Assembly (NCBI GenBank): GCA_937901525.1
Contig: CALDHX010000045.1
Coordinates: forward strand, 1 to 14,277
Direction: 5' to 3'
Length of the DNA stretch: 14,277 nucleotides
Source of the DNA: an uncultured Bacteroidales bacterium
GTDB lineage: Bacteria > Bacteroidota > Bacteroidia > Bacteroidales > P3
How positions within the stretch are numbered: the stretch's first letter is position 1; the number at the start of each line of letters is the position of its first letter. The notes beneath the pieces are model-generated. The model saw nothing but the letters and a program-made list of their open reading frames with translations. It did not search any database and had not been told where the DNA came from. This document shows positions 1 through 6,165 of the stretch, in pieces. The position numbers were made by a program, and so were the translations under genes.

Positions 1-437
1 CAAAGTTACCTTCAACATAATTTAATGCAGATTCTTGGGATGTGGTTTTGGATATTGTTGTTGCTTTTACATCTATGTAGTCTGAAATGTTATCAATAAC
101 TTCTCCGTATGCAAATTGTACATTCCCTGCTTTGGAAAACACAATCATTTGAGAGTTTTCTACTTCTATGTTATTAAAGTAGTGTTTTAATTTATAGACT
201 GCTATGTTTGAATCTATTAATTGTTTGTCTAAATCCATTGTGTCTATAACAAATGAATCGTATCTTGATAATGAAATTTTTATAAAATTCAACAAAGTTA
301 TTTAATGAATACTTAGAGTCTTCTGGTAATACGTACCAATTTTCATCGTGTTCATAATCTTTTATACTTACTTGTCCTATTGCACTTATATTGCATAATA
401 GAAATACTGCTAATAAAATTTTTCTAATTCTTGCCAT
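1..437 (-). pseudogene. Secreted M4-like metalloprotease precursor, FTP propeptide part; frameshifted and cut by window edge
   Basis: The reading frame starts at the ATG at 437 with a signal peptide (basic MARIRK, hydrophobic LLAVFLLC, cleavage near AIGQ). It continues about 50 codons to a segment reading NNFVEFYK, then runs out of frame to a stop at 192. From about 290 down to 1 a second minus-strand frame is open without a stop. It contains features of the FTP (fungalysin/thermolysin propeptide) domain: FNNIEVENSQMIVFSKAG, then VQFAYGEV, and a following segment with SQESALNYVEG that resembles the start of a PepSY-type propeptide region. Joining the frames near 273-290, around a run of five T and a run of four A, gives one continuous propeptide. 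In the family such propeptides chaperone and inhibit a zinc metallopeptidase, but the catalytic HExxH domain would lie outside the window, so M4 membership is inferred from the propeptide alone. The frameshift may be a true mutation, a phase-variable site or a sequencing error. The AraC-family gene at 718 is divergent. Confidence 0.6.
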
Positions 438-546
438 AATTTTTTTCTTTTACGTTATTAAATATTTTTTATTTTTTTCTGCTTGTTTTCATCGTTGTTT
501 CTTTTTGTTTTTTAGCACTAAAAAGTTTAATTGAAATTTTCGTTTG

Positions 547-554
547 CAAAAATA
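547..554 (-). promoter_or_regulatory. Bacteroidetes -7 promoter element for the FTP/M4-like gene
   Basis: On the minus strand the bases read TATTTTTG, a perfect match to the Bacteroidetes -7 consensus TAnnTTTG. Transcription would start near 541, leaving a leader of about 100 nt before the ATG at 437. No clear TTTG -33 box is present at the usual distance. The place it should occupy overlaps the first TTTGGC repeat at 576-581, which suits a promoter that needs an activator or is blocked by a repressor. Confidence 0.5.
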
Positions 555-575
555 TACAAAAAAAACCGAAAAACC

Positions 576-643
576 TTTGGCAATTTCAGGGAAGTTTTTG
601 GCTGTTTTGAATAATTTTTGGCATAATAAAATAAACTTTTGGC
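576..643. repeat. Four direct repeats of TTTGGC at 20-21 bp spacing, candidate AraC-family operator array
   Basis: The hexamer TTTGGC occurs at 576-581, 597-602, 617-622 and 638-643, all in the same orientation, with steps of 21, 20 and 21 bp. The third and fourth copies share the longer core TTTTGGCATA; the second has a CTG and the first a CAA tail, and AT-rich sequence flanks them all. The step is two helical turns, so all copies face the same side of the DNA. AraC-family proteins classically bind direct half-sites about 21 bp apart. The array lies between the -7 boxes of two divergent genes, one of which encodes an AraC-family regulator, so autoregulation and control of the protease-like gene are both plausible. 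The repeats are seen directly; the binding protein is inferred. Confidence 0.65.
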
Positions 644-654
644 ATATTTAAATA

Positions 655-690
655 TTTGTGTTTTTTAATTCATATTTATATGTATTTTTG
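655..690 (+). promoter_or_regulatory. Bacteroidetes-type promoter of the AraC-family gene
   Basis: TATTTTTG at 683-690 is a perfect TAnnTTTG -7 box. A TTTG at 655-658 could be the -33 element, though its 24-nt spacer is longer than usual. Transcription would start near 697, about 20 nt before the ATG at 718. This argues against the GTG at 658, which would lie upstream of the transcript. The fourth TTTGGC repeat ends 39 nt before the -7 box, a position typical of an activator site. Confidence 0.6.
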
Positions 691-717
691 CAAAAAAATA
701 AATACAAATTATGGCTT

Positions 718-1575
718 ATGCTCAACAAGATTAAATCTATAGATTTTAAAGAAATATTTGACAACATTGAAGATAGTTGTAAGATAGATTACAATGCTAT
801 GTATTCAAGCGATATAAATCTGCTAAAAATCATATCTAATGGAAACAGCAACAGCTATTTTGTTAGTATTTTTTTTGAAAAAGGAGAGTTTATTTTTGAT
901 GTTGATTTAATTAAATATACAATTAAAAGTCCTGCAATATTATTTATTCCTTTTAACTCTATGTTTAAAGTTATCAATTATCAAAAAAATGCTTCCTTGA
1001 CCTTTTTACTAAGTTCTATTGCTTTAAGAGAAAATTTATTAGACAATTTTTCAAGTGAGATTAGTGTTAATACAAAGATTAAAATCCATCCTTTATCTAT
1101 TTTAAATAAAGAAGGTGAATTCTTTCTATTGCATCATGTTAATGATATTAAAAGAATTTTTTCTTATACTCATAATCCTTACAGATTAGAGGCTTTAAAA
1201 CATTTATTAACCTCTGCTTTTTATCAATATTTCTATCAATTATACTCTTATGATAAGGTAAATGATTTTGGTATTTGTGAAGAATTTTTTAAATTATTAG
1301 ATAAACATTATCTTGATTGGAAACATAGTGAATCTTATGCTGAAAATTTAGGCGTTTCTAAGGGACATTTGGATTTTGTTTTAAGAAAAAAAATAGGAAA
1401 ATCTTCAAAAAGAATGATAGATGAAAGAATTATAACAGAGGCTAAAACTTTATTAAAAGAAACTAATTACCCTATTGAACAAATTGCAAGAGAATTGAGA
1501 TTTTCTTCAATAGATGTTTTTTCAAGATTCTTTAAAAGAGTTGCAGGTGTAAGTCCAAGTAAATTAGGAAAATAG
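718..1575 (+). CDS. AraC-family transcriptional regulator
   Basis: This 285-residue cytoplasmic DNA-binding regulator has an unassigned N-terminal sensing half and a C-terminal AraC/XylS double helix-turn-helix over roughly the last 100 residues. The first HTH shows the pattern LGVSKGHLDFVLRKKIGKS. The second shows IEQIARELRFSS, followed by FSRFFKRVAGVSPSKLG, the standard family signature. The N-terminal half (including ILFIPFNSMFKV) resembles the cupin-like sensor domain common in Bacteroidetes members but gives no ligand. The ATG at 718 is chosen because the TAnnTTTG box at 683-690 would lie inside a longer reading frame begun at the GTG at 658. An ATG at 711 in another frame opens an eight-codon ORF (MAYAQQD) ending at 734 that overlaps this start and could dampen translation. 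Four phased TTTGGC repeats upstream suggest autoregulation and control of the divergent protease-like gene. Family assignment is secure; the regulon is inferred. Confidence 0.9.
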   Translation: MLNKIKSIDFKEIFDNIEDSCKIDYNAMYSSDINLLKIISNGNSNSYFVSIFFEKGEFIFDVDLIKYTIKSPAILFIPFNSMFKVINYQKNASLTFLLSSIALRENLLDNFSSEISVNTKIKIHPLSILNKEGEFFLLHHVNDIKRIFSYTHNPYRLEALKHLLTSAFYQYFYQLYSYDKVNDFGICEEFFKLLDKHYLDWKHSESYAENLGVSKGHLDFVLRKKIGKSSKRMIDERIITEAKTLLKETNYPIEQIARELRFSSIDVFSRFFKRVAGVSPSKLGK

Positions 1576-1610
1576 AATTACGAAAAAAAGTCTTTGTTTT
1601 TTTAATTTTT

Positions 1611-1648
1611 TTCTTTGATTTTTTTTGAAAAAGCAAAGAATTATTTTT
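1611..1648 (+). terminator. Candidate terminator after the AraC-family gene
   Basis: TTCTTTG at 1611-1617 pairs with CAAAGAA at 1634-1640. After an A/G mismatch, TTTTT at 1619-1623 pairs with AAAAA at 1628-1632, leaving a TTTG loop. A T-rich stretch follows on the plus strand, overlapping the 3' end of the convergent GtrA-like gene. The stem is AT-rich and interrupted, so strength is uncertain. Confidence 0.4.
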
Positions 1649-2123
1649 CTGATGTTTTGAAAACAAAAATCTTATTCAAAAAGAAGGAAAGTATTGCGTT
1701 TGGTAAGAGGGTAATTGCTTGCCCTATTACGTCTCCTACTTTGTTTTGATTGATAGGAAGTGTGTCTAAGAAATCCATGATAGGCATAGAAAGTATGTTT
1801 TCATAAATATTAGAAGAGTCCAATAGGTATAGTTCGCCTAAATTAAAGAGATAGACTACTCCGTAAACCATAAAGAATTGTAAAATCAAGCGATTGCTTT
1901 TGTTTGCAAAGACAATGTACCCTGTTGTTTTGTAATTGAAAAGTATTCCAAGGAAATTCGCACATAAAAGGGCGATTGAGTAGTGCATTCCAAACCAAAT
2001 GAAAAGCACAAACAACCCATAACCAAACAAAGTATTGATTACGCCTACAAAAAGAAAACGAATGAATTTGTTTTCTATCTTTTGTAATAATCTAACAGGA
2101 TATAAAATCAGTTTATTTAGCAT
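1641..2123 (-). CDS. GtrA-like family integral membrane protein
   Basis: This protein of 160 residues has four predicted membrane segments, at about 22-43, 48-66, 78-101 and 133-151. It shows GtrA family (PF04138) marks: FIRFLFVGVINTLFGYG near the N-terminus, FNYKTTGYIVF at 62-72 where the family usually has a conserved Asn and aromatic-rich turn, and FFLNKIFVF near the C-terminus. Members are inner-membrane proteins often linked to moving lipid-linked sugars for cell-surface polysaccharides or O-antigen glucosylation. The loop between the third and fourth segments (about 102-132) is long. No glycosyltransferase gene is adjacent, so the substrate is unknown. It is convergent with the AraC-family gene and divergent from surE, with its own -7 box at 2143-2150. 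Confidence 0.8.
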   Translation of the reverse strand: MLNKLILYPVRLLQKIENKFIRFLFVGVINTLFGYGLFVLFIWFGMHYSIALLCANFLGILFNYKTTGYIVFANKSNRLILQFFMVYGVVYLFNLGELYLLDSSNIYENILSMPIMDFLDTLPINQNKVGDVIGQAITLLPNAILSFFLNKIFVFKTSEK

Positions 2124-2142
2124 TTCTTTAAATTTTCGATTG

Positions 2143-2150
2143 CAAAATTA
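2143..2150 (-). promoter_or_regulatory. Bacteroidetes -7 element for the GtrA-like gene
   Basis: On the minus strand the bases read TAATTTTG, matching TAnnTTTG exactly, 19 nt before the start codon at 2123. No matching -33 TTTG is seen at the expected distance. Confidence 0.5.
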
Positions 2151-2158
2151 ACAATAAA

Positions 2159-2191
2159 TTTCTAAATTTCTCATTTCTTTTCGTATCTTTG
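2159..2191 (+). promoter_or_regulatory. Promoter of the surE operon
   Basis: TATCTTTG at 2184-2191 is a perfect -7 box. TTTC at 2159-2162 sits 21 nt upstream as a near match to the -33 TTTG. Transcription would begin near 2198, about 22 nt before the surE ATG. It is back-to-back with the GtrA-like promoter. Confidence 0.65.
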
Positions 2192-2219
2192 CCTTTTATA
2201 TTAGGGTAATAGTATATTT

Positions 2220-2990
2220 ATGGAAAGTAAAAGACCGCTGATTTTCATAACTAATGATGATAGTTATTTCTCTAAGGGGATTAGTGTATTGATTCGTCTG
2301 ATGAAACAATTAGGAGACGTTGTTGTTGTTGCACCTAAGGACGAAATGTCGGGCAAAAGTCATTCAATTACTTCAAATGCTCCTTTGAAACTAAAAACAA
2401 TGGAAATTTCTTCGGGATATGAAGGATATATACTCAACGGAACGCCCGTTGATTGTGTAAAAATAGCAATCAATAAAATAATTGCGAATAGAAAAATAGA
2501 CCTTTTGGTTTCGGGAATCAATCACGGAAGCAACGCATCTATAAATACAATTTATTCTGGCACTATGGCAGCAGTTTTTGAAGGCTGTGCAGAAAATATT
2601 CCAAGCGTTGGATTTTCCATAGACACTGCAAACAAAGATGCAGACTTTACAAATTGCGAACAAATCATTACAAACATTTGTCAAGACGTTCTTAAAAACG
2701 GATTAGAGCAAGGAATATGTTTAAATGTCAATTTCCCAGTAGGGCAAATCAAAGGAACAAAGGTTTGTCATCAAGCAAAAGCATATTGGGAAGAAGAATT
2801 TGTAGAATATAAAACACCTCATGGTGAACCTTATTATTGGTTGAGCGGAACATATCATTGCTTGGACAATTCTCCTAAGGCAGATTATCTTGCAATGCAA
2901 CAATCCTATGCAAGCATTGTGCCTATGCAAGTAGATTTCACTGCATATAAAGTAATGGAAGAAATAAAAAATAGATTTGAAAAATGTTAA
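2220..2990 (+). CDS. surE: 5'/3'-nucleotidase SurE
   Basis: SurE is a metal-dependent phosphatase that removes phosphate from nucleoside 5'- and 3'-monophosphates in the cytoplasm. The family metal ligands are all visible: Asp13 and Asp14 in FITNDDS, Ser44 in EMSGKSHSIT, and Asn101 in VSGINHGSN. The conserved stretches NGTPVDCVK (73-81) and IYSGTMAAVFEG (111-122) are also present. The usual glycine after NDD is replaced by serine, a mild departure. The length of 256 residues is normal. The ATG at 2220 fits the promoter at 2184-2191. The stop overlaps the start of the next gene by 7 nt, so translation is probably coupled. It is the first gene of an operon that continues to 7440. Confidence 0.95.
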   Translation: MESKRPLIFITNDDSYFSKGISVLIRLMKQLGDVVVVAPKDEMSGKSHSITSNAPLKLKTMEISSGYEGYILNGTPVDCVKIAINKIIANRKIDLLVSGINHGSNASINTIYSGTMAAVFEGCAENIPSVGFSIDTANKDADFTNCEQIITNICQDVLKNGLEQGICLNVNFPVGQIKGTKVCHQAKAYWEEEFVEYKTPHGEPYYWLSGTYHCLDNSPKADYLAMQQSYASIVPMQVDFTAYKVMEEIKNRFEKC

Positions 2991-3268
2991 AAAAAGATAA
3001 TTTTTGGATTGGGTTAATTCTTGGCGTAGTGCTTTGTTTGGTTTCAATAGGTGTGATTTATCTTTGCTTACACCTTTTGAATTGTTCTATAAACGATAAT
3101 GCAAAACTATTCTTATTTGCTTTCGTACCTGATATCTTACTTCTTCGTTACTACGCAAAAAAACAATATTCCAAAGCAACAAAAGGACTAATCTTAATTT
3201 TAGTTTTCGGATTCTGTCTTCTATTATATTTTTTAAACTTTATAGGTGGTTTGAATTTTAGTTCTTAA
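2984..3268 (+). CDS. Small three-helix membrane protein between surE and lpxB
   Basis: I do not recognise a named family. The 94-residue product has three hydrophobic segments: about 8-31 (WIGLILGVVLCLVSIGVIYL), 41-55 (FLFAFVPDILLL) and 67-88 (KGLILILVFGFCLLLYFL). The basic loop YYAKKQYSKATK lies between the second and third, so the loop is probably cytoplasmic. Its ATG at 2984 overlaps the surE stop, and lpxB begins 12 nt after its stop, so it is co-transcribed with both. Codon use matches its neighbours. The tight fit between two conserved genes makes it a real gene rather than a chance frame. A link to lipid A or nucleotide metabolism is only guilt by association. Confidence 0.75.
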   Translation: MLKKDNFWIGLILGVVLCLVSIGVIYLCLHLLNCSINDNAKLFLFAFVPDILLLRYYAKKQYSKATKGLILILVFGFCLLLYFLNFIGGLNFSS

Positions 3269-3280
3269 TTTTGTACAACT

Positions 3281-4414
3281 ATGAAATATTATATAATAGC
3301 AGGAGAACATTCAGGAGATTTACACGCTTCCTTCCTAATGAAAGAAATAAAACTTAGAGACAAAGATGCTGAGTTTCGTTTTTGGGGAGGCGATAAAATG
3401 ATTGCACAAGATAGCGAAAAAAACTTAGTAAAACACATAAAAGAACTTGCTATTATGGGTTTTATTGAAGTGGTTATGAATTTAAGAACTGTTTTGGGCA
3501 ATCTATCTCTTTGCAAAAAGGACTTACTTGCTTGGAAACCCGATGCTCTTATTTTGGTAGATTATCCTGGTTTTAATTTAAGAATAGCAAAGTTTGCTCA
3601 TAAGAATGGAATTAAAAACTATTACTATATTTCTCCACAAGTTTGGGCATGGAAAAAAGGAAGAATAAAAACAATGAAAAAGATTCTTGAAAAACTTTAT
3701 GTTATTCTTCCTTTTGAAAAAGAGTTTTACGCAAAACATTCAATGGAAGTTGAATATAAGGGTAATCCTTTGTTAGACGAAATACACGATTATTCTCTTA
3801 ATGCAAATAAACAAGCATTTTTAGAAAGATATGATTTGGGAAAGAAACCCATTGTCGCTCTTCTTCCCGGTTCTCGTACTCAGGAAATAAAGAAAATGCT
3901 TCCTATTCAATTGTCCTTAGTAGATAAATATTCGGAATTTGATTTCATTATTGCAGGAGTAAATAGTCATAGCGAAGAATATTATCGCAGTTTCATTGGA
4001 GAGAGAAATAATGTAAAACTTATTTACGACAATACTTACTCTATACTCAACAATGCACACTGTGCAGTTGTTACCTCAGGCACAGCAACGCTTGAAACTG
4101 CACTTTTCAATGTTCCTGAGGTTGTTTGCTACAAGGCAAATGCACTTTCGTTTCTTGCTGCTAAGTATTTAGTGAAAATTCAATACATTTCATTGGTCAA
4201 TATCATACTAAAAGAGAGTGCAGTTGTAGAATTGCTACAAGATAAATGGAATGAGGATTGTTTAGAAAAAGAGTTTAAGAAAATATGTTTTGATGAAACT
4301 TATAGAGAACAAATGCAATATTTATTCAATAAACTAAAAAACATATTAGGTGATAGTGGAGCATCGCCCTCTATTGCACAATCGATAATAGAAGACTTAA
4401 ATAAGAAAAAATGA
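3281..4414 (+). CDS. lpxB: Lipid-A-disaccharide synthase LpxB
   Basis: LpxB joins UDP-2,3-diacylglucosamine to 2,3-diacylglucosamine-1-phosphate (lipid X) to make the lipid A disaccharide, at the cytoplasmic face of the inner membrane. It is a GT-B fold glycosyltransferase of family GT19. The sequence shows AGEHSGDLHAS (7-17), FWGGDKM (34-40), LAIMGFIEV (56-64), VDYPGFNLRIA (93-103), ISPQVWAWKKGR (117-128), the nucleotide-binding LLPGSRTQEI (194-203) and TSGTATLETAL (265-275). All are LpxB hallmarks and the length of 377 is normal. The ATG at 3281 gives the expected N-terminus. The stop overlaps the next start by 4 nt (ATGA). A TAATTTTG at 3266-3273 resembles a -7 box but would give almost no leader, so the main promoter is taken to be upstream of surE. 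This gene shows that the organism makes lipid A and so has an outer membrane. Confidence 0.97.
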   Translation: MKYYIIAGEHSGDLHASFLMKEIKLRDKDAEFRFWGGDKMIAQDSEKNLVKHIKELAIMGFIEVVMNLRTVLGNLSLCKKDLLAWKPDALILVDYPGFNLRIAKFAHKNGIKNYYYISPQVWAWKKGRIKTMKKILEKLYVILPFEKEFYAKHSMEVEYKGNPLLDEIHDYSLNANKQAFLERYDLGKKPIVALLPGSRTQEIKKMLPIQLSLVDKYSEFDFIIAGVNSHSEEYYRSFIGERNNVKLIYDNTYSILNNAHCAVVTSGTATLETALFNVPEVVCYKANALSFLAAKYLVKIQYISLVNIILKESAVVELLQDKWNEDCLEKEFKKICFDETYREQMQYLFNKLKNILGDSGASPSIAQSIIEDLNKKK

Positions 4415-5550
4415 AAAAGATATTTTTAATTCTAACCTTAATATTTGTTTTCAATTTCACTGCCTTTTCACAAGCAAGTAGCGTGGAAAATGTAAGAATA
4501 CGCCTATTTAGTGATAAAAACATTGAACAGGTGATGTTTATTCCTTCTTTTGGGAGTTATTTCTTAGAAACCGAACAAGGAGATAAACTAAAATTAAGCA
4601 AAACTACCAAACTAATAGTAAAAGACTTAGATGGACAATTGGAAATCAAGATAAACGACACGATATACAAAAAGGCAAAAAAAATAAATTTAACGCCAAG
4701 TGGTTTAAAATCTTTCTTTCAAATAAAACCTTTAAACCCTCAAATAACTGAAAGAAGATATGAAGATGGTTTAGAAATAACAAGTAAAAATAAGTCCTTA
4801 TTTATTATCAATGTTGTAAAGACTGACAACTATATTGCAGGAGTTGTACAAAGCGAAACTTGGGGTGCAACAACAAATATTGACTTTTTTAAAGTACAAG
4901 CAATATGTTGTAGAAACTATTTGATGAACAACTTAGAAAAACATGCCGGAGAGGGTTATAATCTTTGTGATGGGGTTCATTGTCAAGCATACAAAACAAG
5001 GGCAAATAAAAAAGAAGTAACCGAAGGTGCTTATAAAAGTAAAGGAGAAGTAATTGTAGATTCGCAAGGTAATATCATAGAAACTCTTTTCCATTCTAAT
5101 TCAGGAGGAGAGACCGTTAATGCGAAAGATGTTTGGGGAAAAGATGTGCCTTATTTAGTAAGCGTTGAAGATAGTTTCTCGGTAGGAGGTAAACACTATC
5201 AATGGGAGAAATATATAAAATTAAAAGATTGGTTAAATTATTTCCGAAATAAAGGTTTAAACATAAAAGATAAAGAAATAGAAGATGCCTTATTAACTTT
5301 CTCTCAAGAGAGTGGAAGAAAAACCGATATAATGGGTATATCGCTTAAAACCATAAGAGAAGACTTTGATTTAAAATCTACATATTTCAACGTACAAAAA
5401 TGGGGTGGAGAGGTAAAACTCACAGGTAAAGGATATGGACACGGAGTTGGAATGAGTCAAGAGGGAGCAATAAAAATGTGTGAAGAGGGTTATGAATATT
5501 GGGAAGTAATTGAACATTATTTTAAAGGAGTAAAAGTAATAAAACAATAA
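4411..5550 (+). CDS. Secreted SpoIID/LytB-domain protein, likely peptidoglycan lytic transglycosylase
   Basis: A signal peptide (MKKIFLILTLIFVFNFTAFSQ region) sends this 379-residue protein to the periplasm. After a variable N-terminal region (about 22-130) comes a SpoIID domain: Glu149 in VQSETWG is the expected catalytic acid, and LCDGVHCQAY (185-194) supplies the Cys-His-Cys region associated with metal binding in SpoIID. Further motifs are FHSNSGGETVNAKDVWG (227-243), PYLVSVED (247-254), and GKGYGHGVGMSQEGA (339-353) near the C-terminus. SpoIID cleaves glycan strands that have lost their stem peptides, in Bacillus during spore engulfment. Non-sporulating Bacteroidetes carry homologues presumably used for wall turnover, so no sporulation is implied here. 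It overlaps lpxB by 4 nt and precedes another exported protein by 21 nt. Domain assignment is strong; the exact substrate is inferred. Confidence 0.9.
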   Translation: MKKIFLILTLIFVFNFTAFSQASSVENVRIRLFSDKNIEQVMFIPSFGSYFLETEQGDKLKLSKTTKLIVKDLDGQLEIKINDTIYKKAKKINLTPSGLKSFFQIKPLNPQITERRYEDGLEITSKNKSLFIINVVKTDNYIAGVVQSETWGATTNIDFFKVQAICCRNYLMNNLEKHAGEGYNLCDGVHCQAYKTRANKKEVTEGAYKSKGEVIVDSQGNIIETLFHSNSGGETVNAKDVWGKDVPYLVSVEDSFSVGGKHYQWEKYIKLKDWLNYFRNKGLNIKDKEIEDALLTFSQESGRKTDIMGISLKTIREDFDLKSTYFNVQKWGGEVKLTGKGYGHGVGMSQEGAIKMCEEGYEYWEVIEHYFKGVKVIKQ

Positions 5551-5571
5551 TAACAAAAAAACAACAAGACT

Positions 5572-6153
5572 ATGAACAGTAAGAAAATCATTTTTAGTTT
5601 ATTATTCTTAACACTTGGAGTATTTGGTGTTGCACAAGAGAAAATAAATTGGACAAAAATTGACAAAGTAGAAAAACAAATGGCGAAAAAAGAAAATGCT
5701 AATAAGAAATACTTTGTTGATTGCTACACTGATTGGTGTGGTTGGTGTAAAAAAATGGATAGCGACACCTTTTCCGACACTTTAATTGCAAAGTTAATGA
5801 ATCATTACTTTGTTGCATCAAAATTCAATGCTGAACAAGCAGAAGATGTTACAATAAATGGTACAACTTATCAAAATCCAAACTATGATGCTAATGCAAG
5901 AAGAAAAACTGCTCATCAATTAGCACTTTACTTACTAAACAATCGTTTGGGTTACCCTTCATTTTCTATCTTAGATAAAGACTTTAAAGTTATAACCATT
6001 ATTCCGGGATACTATCCTGCTAATGAATTTGAAAAAATTATTGTTTACTATGGAGAAAACTACTCAAAAGACTTATCTTTTGAAACTTTCTCAAAAGAAT
6101 ATGCCGAAAAATATAGAGCAGAGATATTAAAAAAAGTATATTCTGAAAAATAA
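5572..6153 (+). CDS. Exported thioredoxin-fold protein with WCGWC active site
   Basis: This 193-residue protein has a signal peptide (about 1-21, ending GVFGVAQ) and then a thioredoxin-like fold. The redox motif is DWCGWCKKM with Cys56 and Cys59, followed by the usual acidic-aromatic segment. A cis-proline candidate, Pro129, lies in RLGYPSFSILD. The WCxWC form and the long insert between the active site and the cis-Pro resemble DUF255/Thioredoxin_7 type proteins more than classical thioredoxin. It probably acts in the periplasm as a thiol-disulfide oxidoreductase; substrate and direction are unknown. An extra Cys51 lies five residues before the motif. It lies 21 nt after the SpoIID gene and 12 nt before the next ATG, so it is in the same operon. 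The SpoIID protein upstream keeps several cysteines and is a possible client, but this is speculation. Confidence 0.85.
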   Translation: MNSKKIIFSLLFLTLGVFGVAQEKINWTKIDKVEKQMAKKENANKKYFVDCYTDWCGWCKKMDSDTFSDTLIAKLMNHYFVASKFNAEQAEDVTINGTTYQNPNYDANARRKTAHQLALYLLNNRLGYPSFSILDKDFKVITIIPGYYPANEFEKIIVYYGENYSKDLSFETFSKEYAEKYRAEILKKVYSEK

Positions 6154-6165
6154 ACTTTGAAACTT

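Noticed and set aside
658..717. GTG at 658 as the start of the AraC-family protein
   Set aside because: The -7 box at 683-690 would lie within the coding region and the extra 20 residues match nothing in the family; the ATG at 718 fits better.
1576..1640. Low-complexity T-rich stretch as a repeat or small RNA
   Set aside because: It is best explained as a weak AT-rich terminator between convergent genes; no promoter or conserved structure is seen.
2391..3047. Two minus-strand reading frames opposite surE (97 and 108 codons)
   Set aside because: They lie antisense to a well-conserved surE, have cysteine- and phenylalanine-rich compositions typical of antisense frames, and no promoter or family match.
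3266..3273. Internal promoter (TAATTTTG) just upstream of lpxB
   Set aside because: It matches the -7 consensus but leaves almost no leader before the ATG at 3281 and has no -33 element at the right distance; such a match is likely by chance in AT-rich DNA.
4411..5550. SpoIID domain as a sign of a spore-forming organism
   Set aside because: LpxB, promoter type and the HU-like protein point to Bacteroidetes, where SpoIID-domain proteins occur without sporulation.
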